Positions 45,255-59,007 of a DNA stretch of 64,000 nt are shown here, in pieces (position 1 is the first letter of the stretch; each line of letters starts with the position of its first letter). The DNA is taken from positions 1 through 64,000 of the forward strand of contig JAURVB010013290.1 of assembly GCA_033002965.1 (NCBI GenBank), read 5' to 3'. This DNA is from Piper betle. Its lineage: Eukaryota > Streptophyta > Magnoliopsida > Piperales > Piperaceae. The notes under the pieces are model-generated. The model had not been told where the DNA came from. It made no database searches and saw only the letters and a program-made list of their open reading frames with translations. Both the position numbers and the translations under genes were made by a program.

Positions 45255-47498
45255 AGGTGGCTGATGAGAAGGGTAGGGAATGAGAGGTAATTACTGCTAA
45301 AGAGATCACGATGTTCTCTGCAAAAGAATATATTTGCAAAAGAGTTATAGAACAAGTATCTATTAGTTTTTATTTTAGGCATAAGTTAAATAGAATTTAA
45401 CAAAATTTCATAGGTAGTCATTCAAGTTAGCTTTGTGTTGCTCTGTGCGTTGGTCTGATCTAAGGCTGGAAAGGATGCCTTGGGTACTGATTGTGTCATG
45501 CTTCCTCCGCCTTTCAGTGAAGATTCAACTGGAACGTATGTCAAAAATTTCCAGAGGTGATCACTTATTCGTTGTTATTTTATGTAATAAAGCAGCAGAG
45601 TAGTTTATTTGAAGTCTAATTTGTCCTGCCTTCTCACATGATTGTAAATAAATTATAAATCACGTAGGGTTACTAATTGAGCGAGCTAACTCACGATTCA
45701 ATTCGAAATTTGACATTTAAATATTCGATTCGAACTTGAGTCTTACGAGTTGAGTTTAAGCAAGCCTGTGTTTGATTCGACTTGATTTGATCATAACTTG
45801 AACTCAAATTTAAATTTGACTCGGAGTTCAATTCGATAAAATAAAATAATAATATAATTTTTATATTATATTATATTATATTATATTATATTATATTTAT
45901 ATTTATATATATATATATAATATAATAACAAAGAAGTGAGATAATTAAGATGATAAGTATTCAAGTTAATGACCTCAAAAGATGTGGGTTTAATTTACAT
46001 TGACCTATTTTTTTTAAGTGAAGTATTTTTAACTTTTAAACTAACTGATTTTGAGTTTACGAACGAGAACACATGGAAAATATTCGAGTTGAATTTAAAC
46101 ATGTATGTTTAAAATTTATTCGATCTTGAATCGAGTTCGAACGAGTTTTAAATTATTCGAGTTTGGTTCTTTTCTCGCCGGTCGATTGTATTTTATTTGG
46201 TATGTTGTAAGAATCTGTTTAAACTGGTAAGAATTGATTTGAACCGGTCTGATTTAGCCAATCCTATTCATATCTATTAGAAGCCAAGCTAAAAATATAT
46301 TTTTAGATTGAATTATTAGAAATCATTCTTTGAATTAGTTGAGTTAACCGATTCATAAATGATTCATGAATCTCCTTTCTTATCAAATTTTATATATTTT
46401 AATATATATTCGATGCTTATACAACTGATAAAAAAATTATCTATGTAAAATATAATGGAATTCAATTCACAGCCTTCTTGTTGCATATATTTTCATCCTA
46501 TCTAGTATTTTTATAAAACTTATTTAAGAATATTTTATTGTATAGTCAGATACAATTTGACAAAAATATTTATTTTAATATTATTTTTTACTTTAATTTT
46601 ATTATCAACGATTAATTAGTTTTCATACAAACATATATATTACTTTATTAAATCTATCAATTTAAAATGTCATGATTGGTCAGAACCAATTTGAACGATT
46701 TAAAAGTTTTAGAAATTCGACCGATATCAAGTTTTATAATAATGATTTGGTGTAATCTAACTCACTCCAGTTTTTAGGCAAAGTTTGAGAGGCCACATCG
46801 TGCTAGTGATCTATGCCAAAATTCAAAATTAAAATTACGGTATTTTTATTTGCCAGAAAATTGTATTTATTAATATCTATTATCTAGTGATGTTAAAAAA
46901 TATATAATTATTATCATTAATATAATGATTTAAAAATAATACACAAATTACTATAAAAATTTACCTATTTACGCATTAACTAATTTTATCAAAAAATAAA
47001 TGTAATGATAATAAAAATACTAAGTATTTATTTTTTTCATTATCAGAGGGGGTGCCGGGTAACTCGCTAGTATTAAAAAATATGTAATAAGATAAAAACT
47101 AAAAACTCTTTTTGAGTAAAAATACTAATACATAAACACATACAAAGGAACCAACAGTAATTCCACCCAAACACCTTTGCCGTTCATTGTTTTGTTGCAC
47201 GTAGACAGCAATTTGTGTCTCCAACATGAACATTTCCGTAATGCATTATGGCAACAAAACTAAGATAATTTTACAGGACTATAACAGCAGTTGATCAAGA
47301 ATAACACCACTCAACAACCATAAAAATTGTGTGTTCATATGAAATACAACTTATTTGGGTCACTTTGGCAGGCCAAAAATATGTATGCACAAACCAAATG
47401 TTCACCCCGCAACAAAGGGTTTACCTGTATGGACCTCTCGCAATCAAACATGAATCCGCCATTTTTGCTGTCTGCACCAATTACATGCTTTACATTAT
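45255..47498. other. Convergent intergenic region
   Basis: Starts with the 3' UTR of the TMEM214-like gene. An ATATT-type microsatellite lies at about 45864-45897 with (TA)n after it. 46200-46780 contains 'ttgaaccggtctgatttagcc'-like words that recall the AATCGG-end repeat. The rest is AT-rich. The 3' UTR of the ANTH gene would end above about 47300. Confidence 0.55.
45665..46190. repeat. Decayed hAT-like repeat rich in GAGTT/TTCGA
   Basis: Begins 'tagggttactaattgagcgagct' and continues with TTCGATTCGAACTTGAGT-type words similar to 7532-8040, ending near 'tcgagtttggttcttttctc'. No coding content; the limits are approximate. Confidence 0.35.
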
Positions 47499-50400
47499 CT
47501 ACAAAAGGCCGCCACTCCCAAACGGATTATTCTGCTGGTGAGGAACAGTATGCGACGGGAACGAACCAAAACCAGTAGGATCACCAAAAGGGTTAGATGG
47601 CCCCGTACTCCCATTGCCTGCTGGTTGGACGAAGGGATTAGGTGCCATTCCCATTGCCATATGCTGTTGCTGCCGGGACATAGCTGCCATTTGAACTGGA
47701 AGAGGTGCAGCTATGTTGCTGGAAGCAACAAACGGATCGTGCATCTCAAATGGGTTCAAAGCTCCTCCTCCATAAGTTGGCTGTCTTTGCTGTCTATATG
47801 CTGCATCATCGTATAAACTGTTCAAAGTGAGAGTATCCATCCCGCCAGCCTGTAAAACACAAGAAGAGATCAGTTAAAGAATTAAACACTATAAAGACTG
47901 CATCATGTCTGTTTGTTAACTTGAACGTCCGAAAATTTTAAAGTCTCTTAGTGATGGCAAAAACAATAGAAAGTCCACATGGAATATAATATTGAGTAAA
48001 GCATTTGTCTAACTTCCACTCCAGAGAGAACTGTTACCTAAAGATGTAAATGCACCAACAGAAGTGGTCATGACAGGTGAAAGAAAAGACTTACAATTCA
48101 CACAAATAAGATAAAAACTACACATCCTCGACCTGACAAGTTCATAATAATTGTAAACAGCAAGGTATAAAAGCTCACTAGTTGCCGCTCATTAATTGAG
48201 GAATTATTGTCACTAGGAGTAGTGACAAGGGCAAGCTCCCATCCGGATGGATCGAAGTCCTTTGCTTGAACTGCCCCAGAATCACTGGATACAGCTGTCA
48301 ATGAATGAAAACAAAATATAACTCTTCAGTAAGCAAAGGAAAAATTAAGGTATGTCTATTTTACAGATGAAAAAATGGCTGCGACAAATTAACTTACAGG
48401 ATGGAACAATAGCAAGTGCCAATGCATTACTTTCTTCTATGGCAGCTGCATCAAGATTAACAACATTCAATCCCTAAGGCAAACACATCATCAGAAACAT
48501 GTTCCTCAGCGAATATATACAGAAATAACAACGCAGCTCATGCAGAAAATTGCAAACCCACCAAAAGATCACCAGTTTCAGTTTCAGGAGGTGGTGGTCG
48601 TTGTGGAGACAAAGGAGTAGTTCCAAAATCATGAACCACCGGACTAGGGTCTTCTTCAGCAGGCTTAATCTCTTCATGAGTCTCAGGAGTGTCTTCAGAC
48701 TTGTATGTCAAAAGAAGTCTTTCCGGCATTTCCTGATTCATACTAACAGATACTGTTTAATCTAAATTCTAAATCACAAGGGAAACAATCACAAACACCA
48801 ATACTGAGCATTACAAACAGCACTCTAAACCAGTCAATCTGGATATGCACTTGTGTATTGTTTAGTCCTAAAAGATTCAGTCAGAAAAAAAAATCAACAA
48901 GCAAACAGAGTGCACATTTGAATGCAATTTTAAAAGTGGTACCAGACAATCTTCCTTACTTTTTTGACCTAATAAATGACATTAATTAACTTAGGTAATG
49001 GAATTGAACTATTAGCTATAGCATATCACACTCAAACATAACATAGAATTTACTACTGTAAACTAGAAAAGTAGTTTACTAACCAGTGTCTCTCTGGGAA
49101 CGGAAACCATACGTGGTGCCTCTTTAATGTACTCTTCCATTGTCGCAAGAAATGATTGTGGTGGCTGTCATATGGATATGAAAGTATTCAATAACGAATG
49201 GACACATCAAATTCAAGAAAATAAAATGTTTTGTCATTCTGTTGGAACTGTTACCTCCCTCAAAACTGGAAACTGAAAATTCCTCGCAAGTTCCAGGCCT
49301 CTACATATTTCATAAAAATCAGAAAGGTTTCCTGCCTGCAAGTCAAAGCCGTAGCATGTGAAATTATCTGCCACAACAAAAATGTAGAACAATAGGCTAA
49401 TGATGTTTCCAAGGAAGGTTATTGATAATCCTAAAAAATTTAAGTTAGGATTATCAATTTCTTCACTAAGAAACATCATTAGCTGAACAATAATATGCCC
49501 TGAAGAAGAAATACCTGCTGTCCCGCACGCTTATAAATTTCAAGAGCTCTAATAGCTTCATGTCTCGGCAACTCAAAAAACTAAAGAACAAAAATATAAT
49601 AAAACCCAATTAGTACAATTGAAAACTGAAAATAGACATTGGTTTTTCTATCCCAAGGACTTAAACTTGCAGTACCTTATCCACAAGATTGATTATGCCA
49701 TCATTAATACCACAGTAAATTTTAAAACTCTCCTTCAAAACCTGCAAAACCACATTGATTCTTTTTCTTTACTAACATAAATAAAGACGTGTAGTGTGTA
49801 AACCATTCTACTTCAATGTCAAACCACCATGAGGGAGAAGCAAAACCTACCAATGCCAAAGCATACTGTATTAAATAATTTCCAACAGCGGCTCCTTCAG
49901 GCTGAAAAAAAGGGAAAGGACCTGTCAAAAAACATAACGTATACTTGAAAATGACTTATTTGACTTAAATATATCCCATAAATCATACACGGCACCCAAC
50001 GAGCCGATACAGCAGCTGTTGTAAAGCGGGCAATTGATCCAACAATTCCTCACTTTCTAAGTCTCTTGTCCTACTATATCCCTGCTCAATTAAAAAAAAT
50101 CACAAAAATTAATATATTGATGCTTGAAATTTCTTGACCTTACATAAATGACCCCACAAATAAAGTAAACAATATAATTAGAAAAAGGTGGCAAGTCTCC
50201 ACATGTCTACTTCATAGGCAGCAGGATAACTAACAGGCCAAGTTAACCTAATGCTCACGTGATGATCGATGCCCACAGCCCAAGCTTGGCTAGTCCGCTA
50301 GCCACGAATATATCCATCATATTCTCAAACTTCAAATTAAATACTAAACCATAAGCATTTTAAAAAAAATGCAAAAAACATTAAGAATATGCACAAACAT

Positions 50401-53400
50401 GGAGCCTTGTACGATATGAGTTTGGCCAGTTTAAGCTCTAGCTGTCTTTCTGTAAACTATTCTGATAAAATTAAATATGACAACAAAAATTGCAATAAAA
50501 TTCTTCTCACATGAATCTCATATTAGGACCCATGCCTCTGACCCCTTTTCGGGATAAGAATGAAGAGGAGTAAAAATTCCACACAAAGTTAAGTCATCAT
50601 TGAGGTCGTTTCAAGAGCAGCAGGTAACATGAAATTCATGCATCCTCTCCAGCTAACTAAATATGCGAAGATGCTTTTATAATAATGATAATGTTGTTGG
50701 CAACAATAATCACAAAATAGTGCATAACGAATTTTTAAAGATCAAAGGTTAGTTTGCCTTTTCATCTCCAAGAGTGGGCTTTGACAGGCGTTCAGCCTCG
50801 ATATCATACTTCAATACCCTAAAGCATTCTAGTCTTTCCTCCAAAAACATTGCATAGGTACGAACCCATCCAGAGCAATCCCAAGCTGAAATAAGAGAAA
50901 AAGGGGTACATAAGTAATCACTAATCACCTGCAACTACGGCTTAAAAAGACTCCTACTTTACTGAGTAGCTAGAGGAGGCTGGCCTTATAGGCACCACTC
51001 ATACTGCTTCTTTTAATAAATTGGCAGTTTCTACAAAGTTAGCCTGTGACCAAACGGCCACAAAGTGTAACATTTTGCTAGCAAGGTTTGTGTTGACAAC
51101 AGTTCATAAGTATATAATTAAGAAATCTGAAAAAATGGAATTTGTAAAATGATGGCTACCAATAGGACTTGAATCATCTTTGAAATTAGACAATTGAAGA
51201 ATACGGCCTCTCTGTGAAAAGTTCAGTAGTTCTTCTCGAAATGTGGGATCACTCTCCCTCAATGTCCTGTGAATAACTATCAGAGTCTTCAATGCAACCT
51301 GCAAACCAAAACTCCTCTTAGCATACTAACAAAAAAGAATATTATAATATTCATACGAGGTCTTCCAACAAAGAAAATTCTTAAGCACTCGGTCAGTGAA
51401 AGCAGAAGGTTAGGTCATATATCCCGCTAAAGAACACAAACAAAACCTTCTTCATAGACTAGCATTAGATGTGTTCTTACTCAATTTCACTTTATACAGA
51501 AAGATGATGTGCATTCAGTCAACTAAATGCTTTACAGCAAATTTGTTGGAAAACGTGGTTATAAAGAAGATGTGTAAACCTGCGACTTGATTATAGTTGG
51601 AACCAGTCGATTCGACCATTATTTTCAGTCAAGTCACTTTTAGTACACGCGTACTGAGTCGAGGTTGGCAGTGTGTTATGAGCCATGAGGGCCATGTGTA
51701 CCCAAGTATATAATGATAATATCAATAAGGTGCAACAGAATAAGTTATCATAGTATACGAGAGTACGTCTAATTTTTTTATTTTTAGTGGATAGTAGAAT
51801 TAGGTTTAGGGCGTTTATCATGTTAAGAAGCATTAGTTATTATTTATAGGTGGGTTAGTAGGTTTAGAAAATGTCATTCGAGTTAGGACATTATTATTTT
51901 ATTTTATGGCATGTTATTATATTTTATTTTATATTTTTCAGAATTTATTTATTAGTATTGATTCGATTCACGAATGAGTTAAATTTTATTTACAAAACTA
52001 CCGTTGTGGGTTCCCAACCTTTCTTCCCTTATTTCCCCCTAACCCGACCACCTTACCTCCCCTCTCTCGATGTCGCCGCCGACGGCGAGCACCATCACTG
52101 ACCACCCTTTCCTCCCTCTTCCCTCTTCCCTCCTTCCTTTTCCCTATTTTCCCTTGGAGGTTGACCACCCACCTACCCTAGCCGACGCCTTCCCTTGTAT
52201 TCTTGGAGCGCCACCAGCCACCTGTCACCACCGCCAACCGCCTATCGCCACCGACTCCCTCATCCCGACAAGCCCTACCTCACCAAGCCTTCCCCTTTTC
52301 TTCTGCCCTTCTTTCTCCTCCTACCCTGCTAGCCTACCGCACTACTCACCCTTCGCCGCCGTCAACACGCCGCCACCACCCCACCGGCCATGATTTCAAC
52401 GAGACTTCCTCCCTCCGGTTGGCCACTCTCCTCCTCCTTTCCCCATCTTTCCCTAGCCAACTTTTTTGAAGTCGTCAGGGACCCGCCGCCGGCCGGTCGC
52501 ACCTCCAACCAGACCACCTAGACCCCACCTAGCCCCTAGTTCTTCCCTTGTTGAACGAATTCCAACCACGGCTGCCACCCTCGACAACCGTTGGCAACCA
52601 CAGCCGCGGCAGCCGCCCTTGTCATCCCCGATTTCACACCGAAACACGGTGAGACACGTTTTGCTTATCAAATTTTAGATTTTTGATTCATTTGGATTAT
52701 TATGCATATCATTCATAATTTTTACGAATTATTCATATTTTTGTGAATATGTTATTTTGAAATTGAGGGATAATTATCTGTTGATTAATAAATTTCGTTA
52801 TGAAATTTAGAATTGTTAATGATTAATGATACTTTGAATTATTTGATTAAGAAATTAAATATTTTATGGATGATGTGATAGTGTGAAGTTAGGTATTAGG
52901 GTTATAATTGTGTAGGTTAATTAATTATTTGATTAGAAAGATAATTCAGAATGAGAATTGATACAAGATGAAGATAAGTTTAGAAATTGTGACATAGTCA
53001 CCTAGTTAAAAGTAATGATAAGAAAATTTTAAATTGTTGATTGTTAAATTAATTCATTTATTGATATTCCAATAGTAATATTAGTAATTATAGTATTCAA
53101 AATTTTGTAATGATTTTCATACATCTATTTCATTTATGTATTAAATAGCTAGCTTCGGTGTTAGCATTTAGTTTGATTGTGTAGGTAAAGAGTAAGAGCT
53201 TGCAGCCTAGGCCCGTGGCCTCGGTTAGAGCTTCTAAAAGATCCGTTTAGGGCTTGCCCTATCACTCTATTTTATTATAATTAATTTTACTGATTGCAGG
53301 GCATGTCAAGTGGTGTTTTATTAGATTTCACTTAACTCAAGTTATTTAGCCAATTATTTTTCGAATTAATAAACTTTAAGGATGAGATCCCTCAAGTCTA

Positions 53401-55082
53401 ATTTCAAAAACAAGATCCACCGCAAGTTGCCTTCGGGGTTATTATATAAATCTCTTCCCACGCCTATATATAATTTTATTGAATTTTCAATGAAATGAGA
53501 GATGGTGTGTATATATATATATATAGGTAAAAAACATGAGTCTGAGATGCTAGCCTGGGCATAGGAGCGTTATGTTGGATTGTTGTGTTTTGATTATAAT
53601 GTTTCAGTTTATAACATGATGTTTCATGATGAAATGACAATAATAATATTTTGTGATTGATATACTAATTGAAAATGATATGACAAATTTAACAGATATA
53701 ACAGAAATGATAGATGTAATGAACAAATGACCAACTGAGAATGACATGACAAATAAGGCAAACAGATAGGTCAAGACCCAATATATGTATAAAGTTTTGT
53801 GATTGTAACTTTAGTAAGTTATGAAATGAATGTTTTATGTCATATTGTAGTGTTTATTTATATTTATTGTTGAGTTGACAAGGTGACCACTTATTCCACT
53901 TTTAGGGGACAACTTTGTCCGTTTTATTTTAAAAATTTGATCGATTTTATAATAATTATTTTTGAGTGTGAATTAATTATCATGTCATTCACTAGTATCC
54001 GGTTAGGGTTTCTTGTATTTCATACATGCATAACAATAATTATCTTTAATCTTAAGGCGCCTAGAATAGATCTATTTGGGTTAAATTCGGGTTAGCCAAT
54101 TTAATTGGATAATGTAACATTCCAGTTTGGTTCGCAAATGAGCCAAATTTAGGGTGTTACAATATGTATCAGCCCCAACAATGAAATCCACCACAACATT
54201 CATCATATAGCATACGAACGAGATGAAGAGGAGTGGAATTCCATTGCGCCATCAACTTTGTCATGTAGCATACAGTTACACACTACCCAACTCTTTCATT
54301 TATCTCTGATACATACAATCCATTAATAACAGTCAAAACTCACATTTTTTGGACATTATATTTTTACTTTGTCGCCCTCTCCAACTCCACTAACACCTTT
54401 ATATTGCAGGTCCCAAGACCAAATAAAGGATTAAAATCTCTGTTGGCGTAAAAAACAAGGGGGTTTTCGATTTGTAACCGCATCGATCTTGTATTAAATC
54501 GAACAACTTCTACATGATCCTCCCTTCACCCACCAATCCCCAACACAATTCAACAACACATCGACAAGATCTAACTAGCAAGAGCATGATCTAACAAGGA
54601 CATACCGCCCAATTATGCGTCTTGGCCAATCGTCGCGCGAGGGCGTGAATGCAGTAAGCCACATCAGCCCTCGGCCGGACCACGGACGTAGCCTGTAATA
54701 TCTCTGCCAACAACAAACAACAGCAACAAAAACCTCAAAATCACAATCAAACCCCCATAATCGCACAACCACACAAACAAACCCAAAAACAACAAAGAAG
54801 GAGAAGACGAATATCACGTACTCCGGACATGCCGCTCCTTGGGCGGACGCTCGACATGGTTAGTGGCCTTGACGATCGCAACATCCACATCCTACAATCT
54901 CAAAACACCACCACACCACCACCATCAAAACTCCACCAAACTTCGAAACCGGCATACAAATCTCGGAAACGAAGGAGGAGGAAAAGACGAACCTTGAAAT
55001 CGCTGTTGACCTTGGCGAGGCCGACCTTGGTGGTGTCCTTGAGCGCGCCGTACGCCTTCCTCCACGACTGGAGCGACCCCAT
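47499..55082 (-). CDS. PICALM1: ANTH-domain clathrin assembly protein (PICALM1-type)
   Basis: Fifteen exons on the minus strand: 55082-54993, 54891-54822, 54703-54606, 51298-51160, 50885-50758, 50081-49989, 49901-49851, 49741-49676, 49580-49515, 49335-49255, 49164-49084, 48732-48562, 48473-48398, 48294-48179, 47849-47499. All phases agree, giving 558 residues, close to Arabidopsis At2g01600. The N terminus [20 protein letters not shown] leads into the ANTH domain with the phosphoinositide-binding [14 protein letters not shown], then [50 protein letters not shown] and [20 protein letters not shown]. The C-terminal tail has four NPF and one DPF motif for binding clathrin and adaptor partners. 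The role, from the family, is recruiting clathrin and SNARE cargo at the plasma membrane. The intron after exon 5 has a GC donor (AAAAG|GC); the other introns are GT-AG. Intron 3 is 3.3 kb because of a solo LTR. Confidence 0.94.
51573..54161 (+). mobile_element. Solo long LTR in intron 3 of the ANTH gene
   Basis: Starts TGTAAACCTGCGACTTG and ends GGGTGTTACA, colinear with the LTR at 59008-61734 (shared: 'gagccat(g/a)agggYcatgtgt', 'acccaagtatat', 'agttgccttcggg', 'acatt/gccagtttggttc'). Flanking 5-mers AGATG (51568-51572) and ATATG (54162-54166) match at four of five positions. The C-rich section at 52020-52660 gives spurious open frames. It lies antisense to the host gene, more diverged than the LTR at 24522. 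Confidence 0.82.
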
Positions 55083-55344
55083 CGCCTCCAAACCACCGCG
55101 CCGCCGCCGCCGGTGGGTCAGTCGGAGGGCTTCGGAAAGTCCGGCGAGTGCTCCGCCGATCGCGGGGAAAGCGCCCCGGCGAGATTTGGGGCGAAAAGGG
55201 CGGCGAACTCGGCAGCCGCGGCGTCCAATGACTTTCGGTCGCGTGTCCCGGCAGCCGTTCTGGCTGTCTTTTATGATTCTCTCAGTGGGTCCCACCGGTG
55301 GGCCCCCAATAAAATGGCAAACAAAACTTACCCAAAGCAGCGTG
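55083..55344 (-). promoter_or_regulatory. 5' UTR and proximal promoter of the ANTH gene
   Basis: GC-rich leader directly upstream of the start codon at 55082 (minus strand). No clear TATA box was seen. A transposon-like repeat begins at 55345, leaving about 260 bases of host sequence before it. Confidence 0.4.
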
Positions 55345-55746
55345 TAGGGTGTAAACGAGAGGATGCGTTTGAATTCTGCGCGGTTTTTGACATATGTGTA
55401 CGAGCGGATTTAGAATTTACAGGGTTTGATTTATATTTAATTTATTATATTTTTAAAATATTTAATTTGTATTCAATTTATTTTAAATTAAAATTTTTTT
55501 TAATATTATATAAATTTAATGTGACTTTAATAATATTGATAATCCGAGTCAAGTCGAATATTTTTTTGAGTTTGAATGTATCGATCTCAAACTTTAAGCT
55601 AAGCCAAGTTAAATATTTTTTTACTTAAATTTTCTTCGTTGTTTAATAAGCTATTTATTTCGAGCTGAGTATTTTTTTCGAATACAAATTTAAGCCAAAC
55701 CAAGCCAAATATAAAATGCTCGCCAGCCAACTTAACTTGTTTACAT
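55345..55746. repeat. Small hAT-like repeat at the ANTH gene promoter
   Basis: Left end TAGGGTGTAAACGAG, right end 'aacttgtttacatca', inverted around TGTAAAC. The inside has 'gagtcaagtcgaatattttt' and 'aagccaagttaaatattttt' words like those at 7532-8040. No coding content; no target duplication was matched. Confidence 0.5.
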
Positions 55747-58700
55747 CATAATAGTAGTAGTGGCTTCTGCTTTTATTTTTATTTTTTTGTATATTCTGCT
55801 TTTCATTAGTTTCTTTTATTTTTATTTTTTAATGTGTGTGTATGTTTAAAAAAATTGCCTTTTTGTTACAAGCTATATTTATTAAAAATACTTTTTTACT
55901 GAATTGCTCATTTGTCCGGTAAACCTAATTAAATTATAAAAAATTGGAAACTTTTGGTTAGTTTTTATTAATATATTGGTCGGATTTATTAAATAAATCA
56001 TGTACCTTCTTCAAATTCGATAGGTTTGGACATATGCACTATTTTAATTACCTTTTTTTAATCTCAAATTTTACCCCAAAATCTTAGTTTTTTTTTTCAA
56101 ATTACAATATTTTTAACTGCTAATTAATTAAATATATATTGAAATATTAATCAACAGTATGTATTAGATTTAAAAATTAAAATAATTTTTGTTTTTATAA
56201 TTTTGGATGAAATATAAGCCCTTCAAGCTACATCACCTAGTGGTGGTTAAAGTAAAGCTTACCATATTGATACTAATAAGCTTTTAAATAGAAATTTTAG
56301 ATCTACTTAGTTTAGCAACTAACCTACTTTTTACTATTACACTATTTATTTATTCGTTGCTTAGTATACAATCATGCTCTAATTGCATTAACTCATAAAT
56401 CATAAGCCCTCTAGTTGTTACATTCACCTCAAAGCCTGATACAAGGAGTTTCCTCTTTTGATAAGCCCTCTATTTGCGATATTATTTTCTTGGTGCATAG
56501 TATATAATAAAGTGAGCAATCAAGTATAGTTGTTGGTGATCCCTTCAATCAAGGGATGGTGACCTTTAAAGGGGATGATTTTAGAATGTGTGTGGAATGC
56601 TATTATTGAAATGAGTCTAATGTCCAGTTATAAATTTGTGATATTAAAAAATGTTAATGTTAATAAAAATAATGCAAATTTGAGAATCAATTTCTACCAT
56701 CATTCATTCTATTCAATGCAATTACTCTTGAGAAATAAACGCTCTAGCAGAATCCCAATCTGGTTCACAAAAGATTCGAATCAGAGTTGTTCCAATCGAG
56801 TCGAGTCATATATAAATAAATTACTTTGCAAGACTTAAACAAGAAAATAGATTGAAATAACCTTCTTGGCATCTAAAAAATAGAGGATATTATTAAATAT
56901 ACATGAAAAGGCGTCAAATATAAATAAAAGTGCAAAAAAAATGATAGTGCGTTGAGTAGATGTGTGTGTAGTATCTATGTCATTACACAAAACCTATATA
57001 TAAAATAAAGAAACATTAGTATCGAGTGTTTCTCGTCCAAAAAATAACTAACAAGTGAAATCTGATATTCCATAACGAAAAAAATCATATATATATTCTC
57101 CATATGAACTCTCAAATGGCATCTACATAGGAACCATTAAGCTGCAGATTGGATAGCATATCGAATTGAACTTCTGCTCTACCACTATTGGCAATAACTT
57201 GTCTCACTCTAAAAAAACAAATAACTTAAGTCCTCTTCAAACCTCCATATAACGTTTAGCTAAGAGCGCAATAACCAAGTACTCCAAGGCATGACCTGAT
57301 TTGATTGTAATAGTTCTTATTCGATTCTTAGGTGAACTTGAATCGGTGTGTAACAGCTTGGTAACTCAAAGAAAATATATTTCCGCAAGATGACATGAAA
57401 ACAAATATAATATGAAATATCAGTCACCAAAATAAAATAAAAAAATGGAAAAAAACTTAGCTCTAATTTAGAGAAAGAAAATCAACCGACTCAATCAACT
57501 TTAATTAAAAAACTCTTTTACAATCAAGTATTAAAAATATAATTTTAGAAACTCTCTCAACACAAATCAAACCAACTATAAGATCTAAAAATGCAACTCT
57601 TTAAGAAAAATAATATACGAGAAATTGAAAAAATAACATACTACTCAAAAGAAATATAAATTAACTTTAAACCTTAAATTATAATCTTCAACTTTAACTC
57701 GAGATGAACAAAAACTTCTCAAAAATTCTCACTTTATAAGTTAAATGTACTAAAAAACTTTTAGGATGTTCTATTTAAGATTGACAAAATTCTCCTCTAT
57801 ATAGAAGAATTCAATAAGTCACATTATTAAACTTTTATAGAAAAATACGTAATCACATATATGCACACAAAATACTAACTATTAGTGTGATAAATAAAAA
57901 GTTAAAAAATTAACTATTAAGTTTTCCAATACAAATGGGTGAGGGAAACTCAACAATTATAAGCCTAATATTAAAACTAATCAAGATGTTATGCAATATG
58001 CCAGTTAAATTTTAATTATATATATATTAAATAATGAGATACAGTATAATATTTAAAAATATATCCTATATGATTGACAAAATGAATTATAATTAGTTGA
58101 TTTTGTTATTTTTTTTCAAGCCAATTAAAGAGACTCTTAGTATTGCAGGGAAGATAGAACTTGAAGTTAGCCGGGTTTTAACTCATGAACTTCTAGCATG
58201 AAATGTATTTTCATTGATTTTTTTAAGAAATTGAGGTTAGTGATTCGAATTTGCAACCTTTTACCATGAAATATGTTTTTATTTTTAAAAAAAAATTTAA
58301 AGTCGACAAGATACAAATCCAAGATCTTCTATATGCAATATTTTTATTGCGTTTTTAAAAAAATATATTTTAATTGATTGATTTTGCTACTTTTAATCAT
58401 AAACTATTTTAAGTTCTCATTATTTTTATTAATAAGGGTAGATGGCTCACTATTTTAGCATATATACACCCAATATCCATAATATGTAGTAAGTATCCGC
58501 TTATGAGAGGTAACTAATTAAGAAAAGGCTACAGTAGGAGTTTGCATTCTAGAGCTCGAAAGCCAATGGGCTTTGAACGGTGAGACGATGGTAAACTATT
58601 GGAAGCTTAAATATGGGCCATTGCACGAAGCCTAAGGCTTATGGTGTTCTCGGACTTAATTTTACATCAAGGTTGAGATTGAATAGTAACCTCTACATAA

Positions 58701-59007
58701 AATGAGTTATACAGTCTAAATTATTTTGATACACACCTAAAACTTATTCACAGCCTTTCGTTTACATAACTAAATAACATAATTATATCATTAATTTTTT
58801 TAAATGTTTAATTGTTTAGTTAAAATGATATCATTATTTTAAAGAATATAATCATTTTATAAGTAATTTTACATGTATATATAATATTAAATAAATAAAA
58901 TTTAATCAATAAAATAATTTGACTTTAAATAATTAATTTAAAATAAATTTATAATATTTTTTAAAATTTTTTTTAGTAAGTTTAATTATTTTGGTTAATG
59001 CACTTAT
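55747..59007. other. AT-rich intergenic region
   Basis: More than 3 kb of AT-rich DNA with no recognised gene. The 87-codon frame at 56575-56838 has low-complexity Asn/Lys/Ser content and no family resemblance. Confidence 0.55.
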
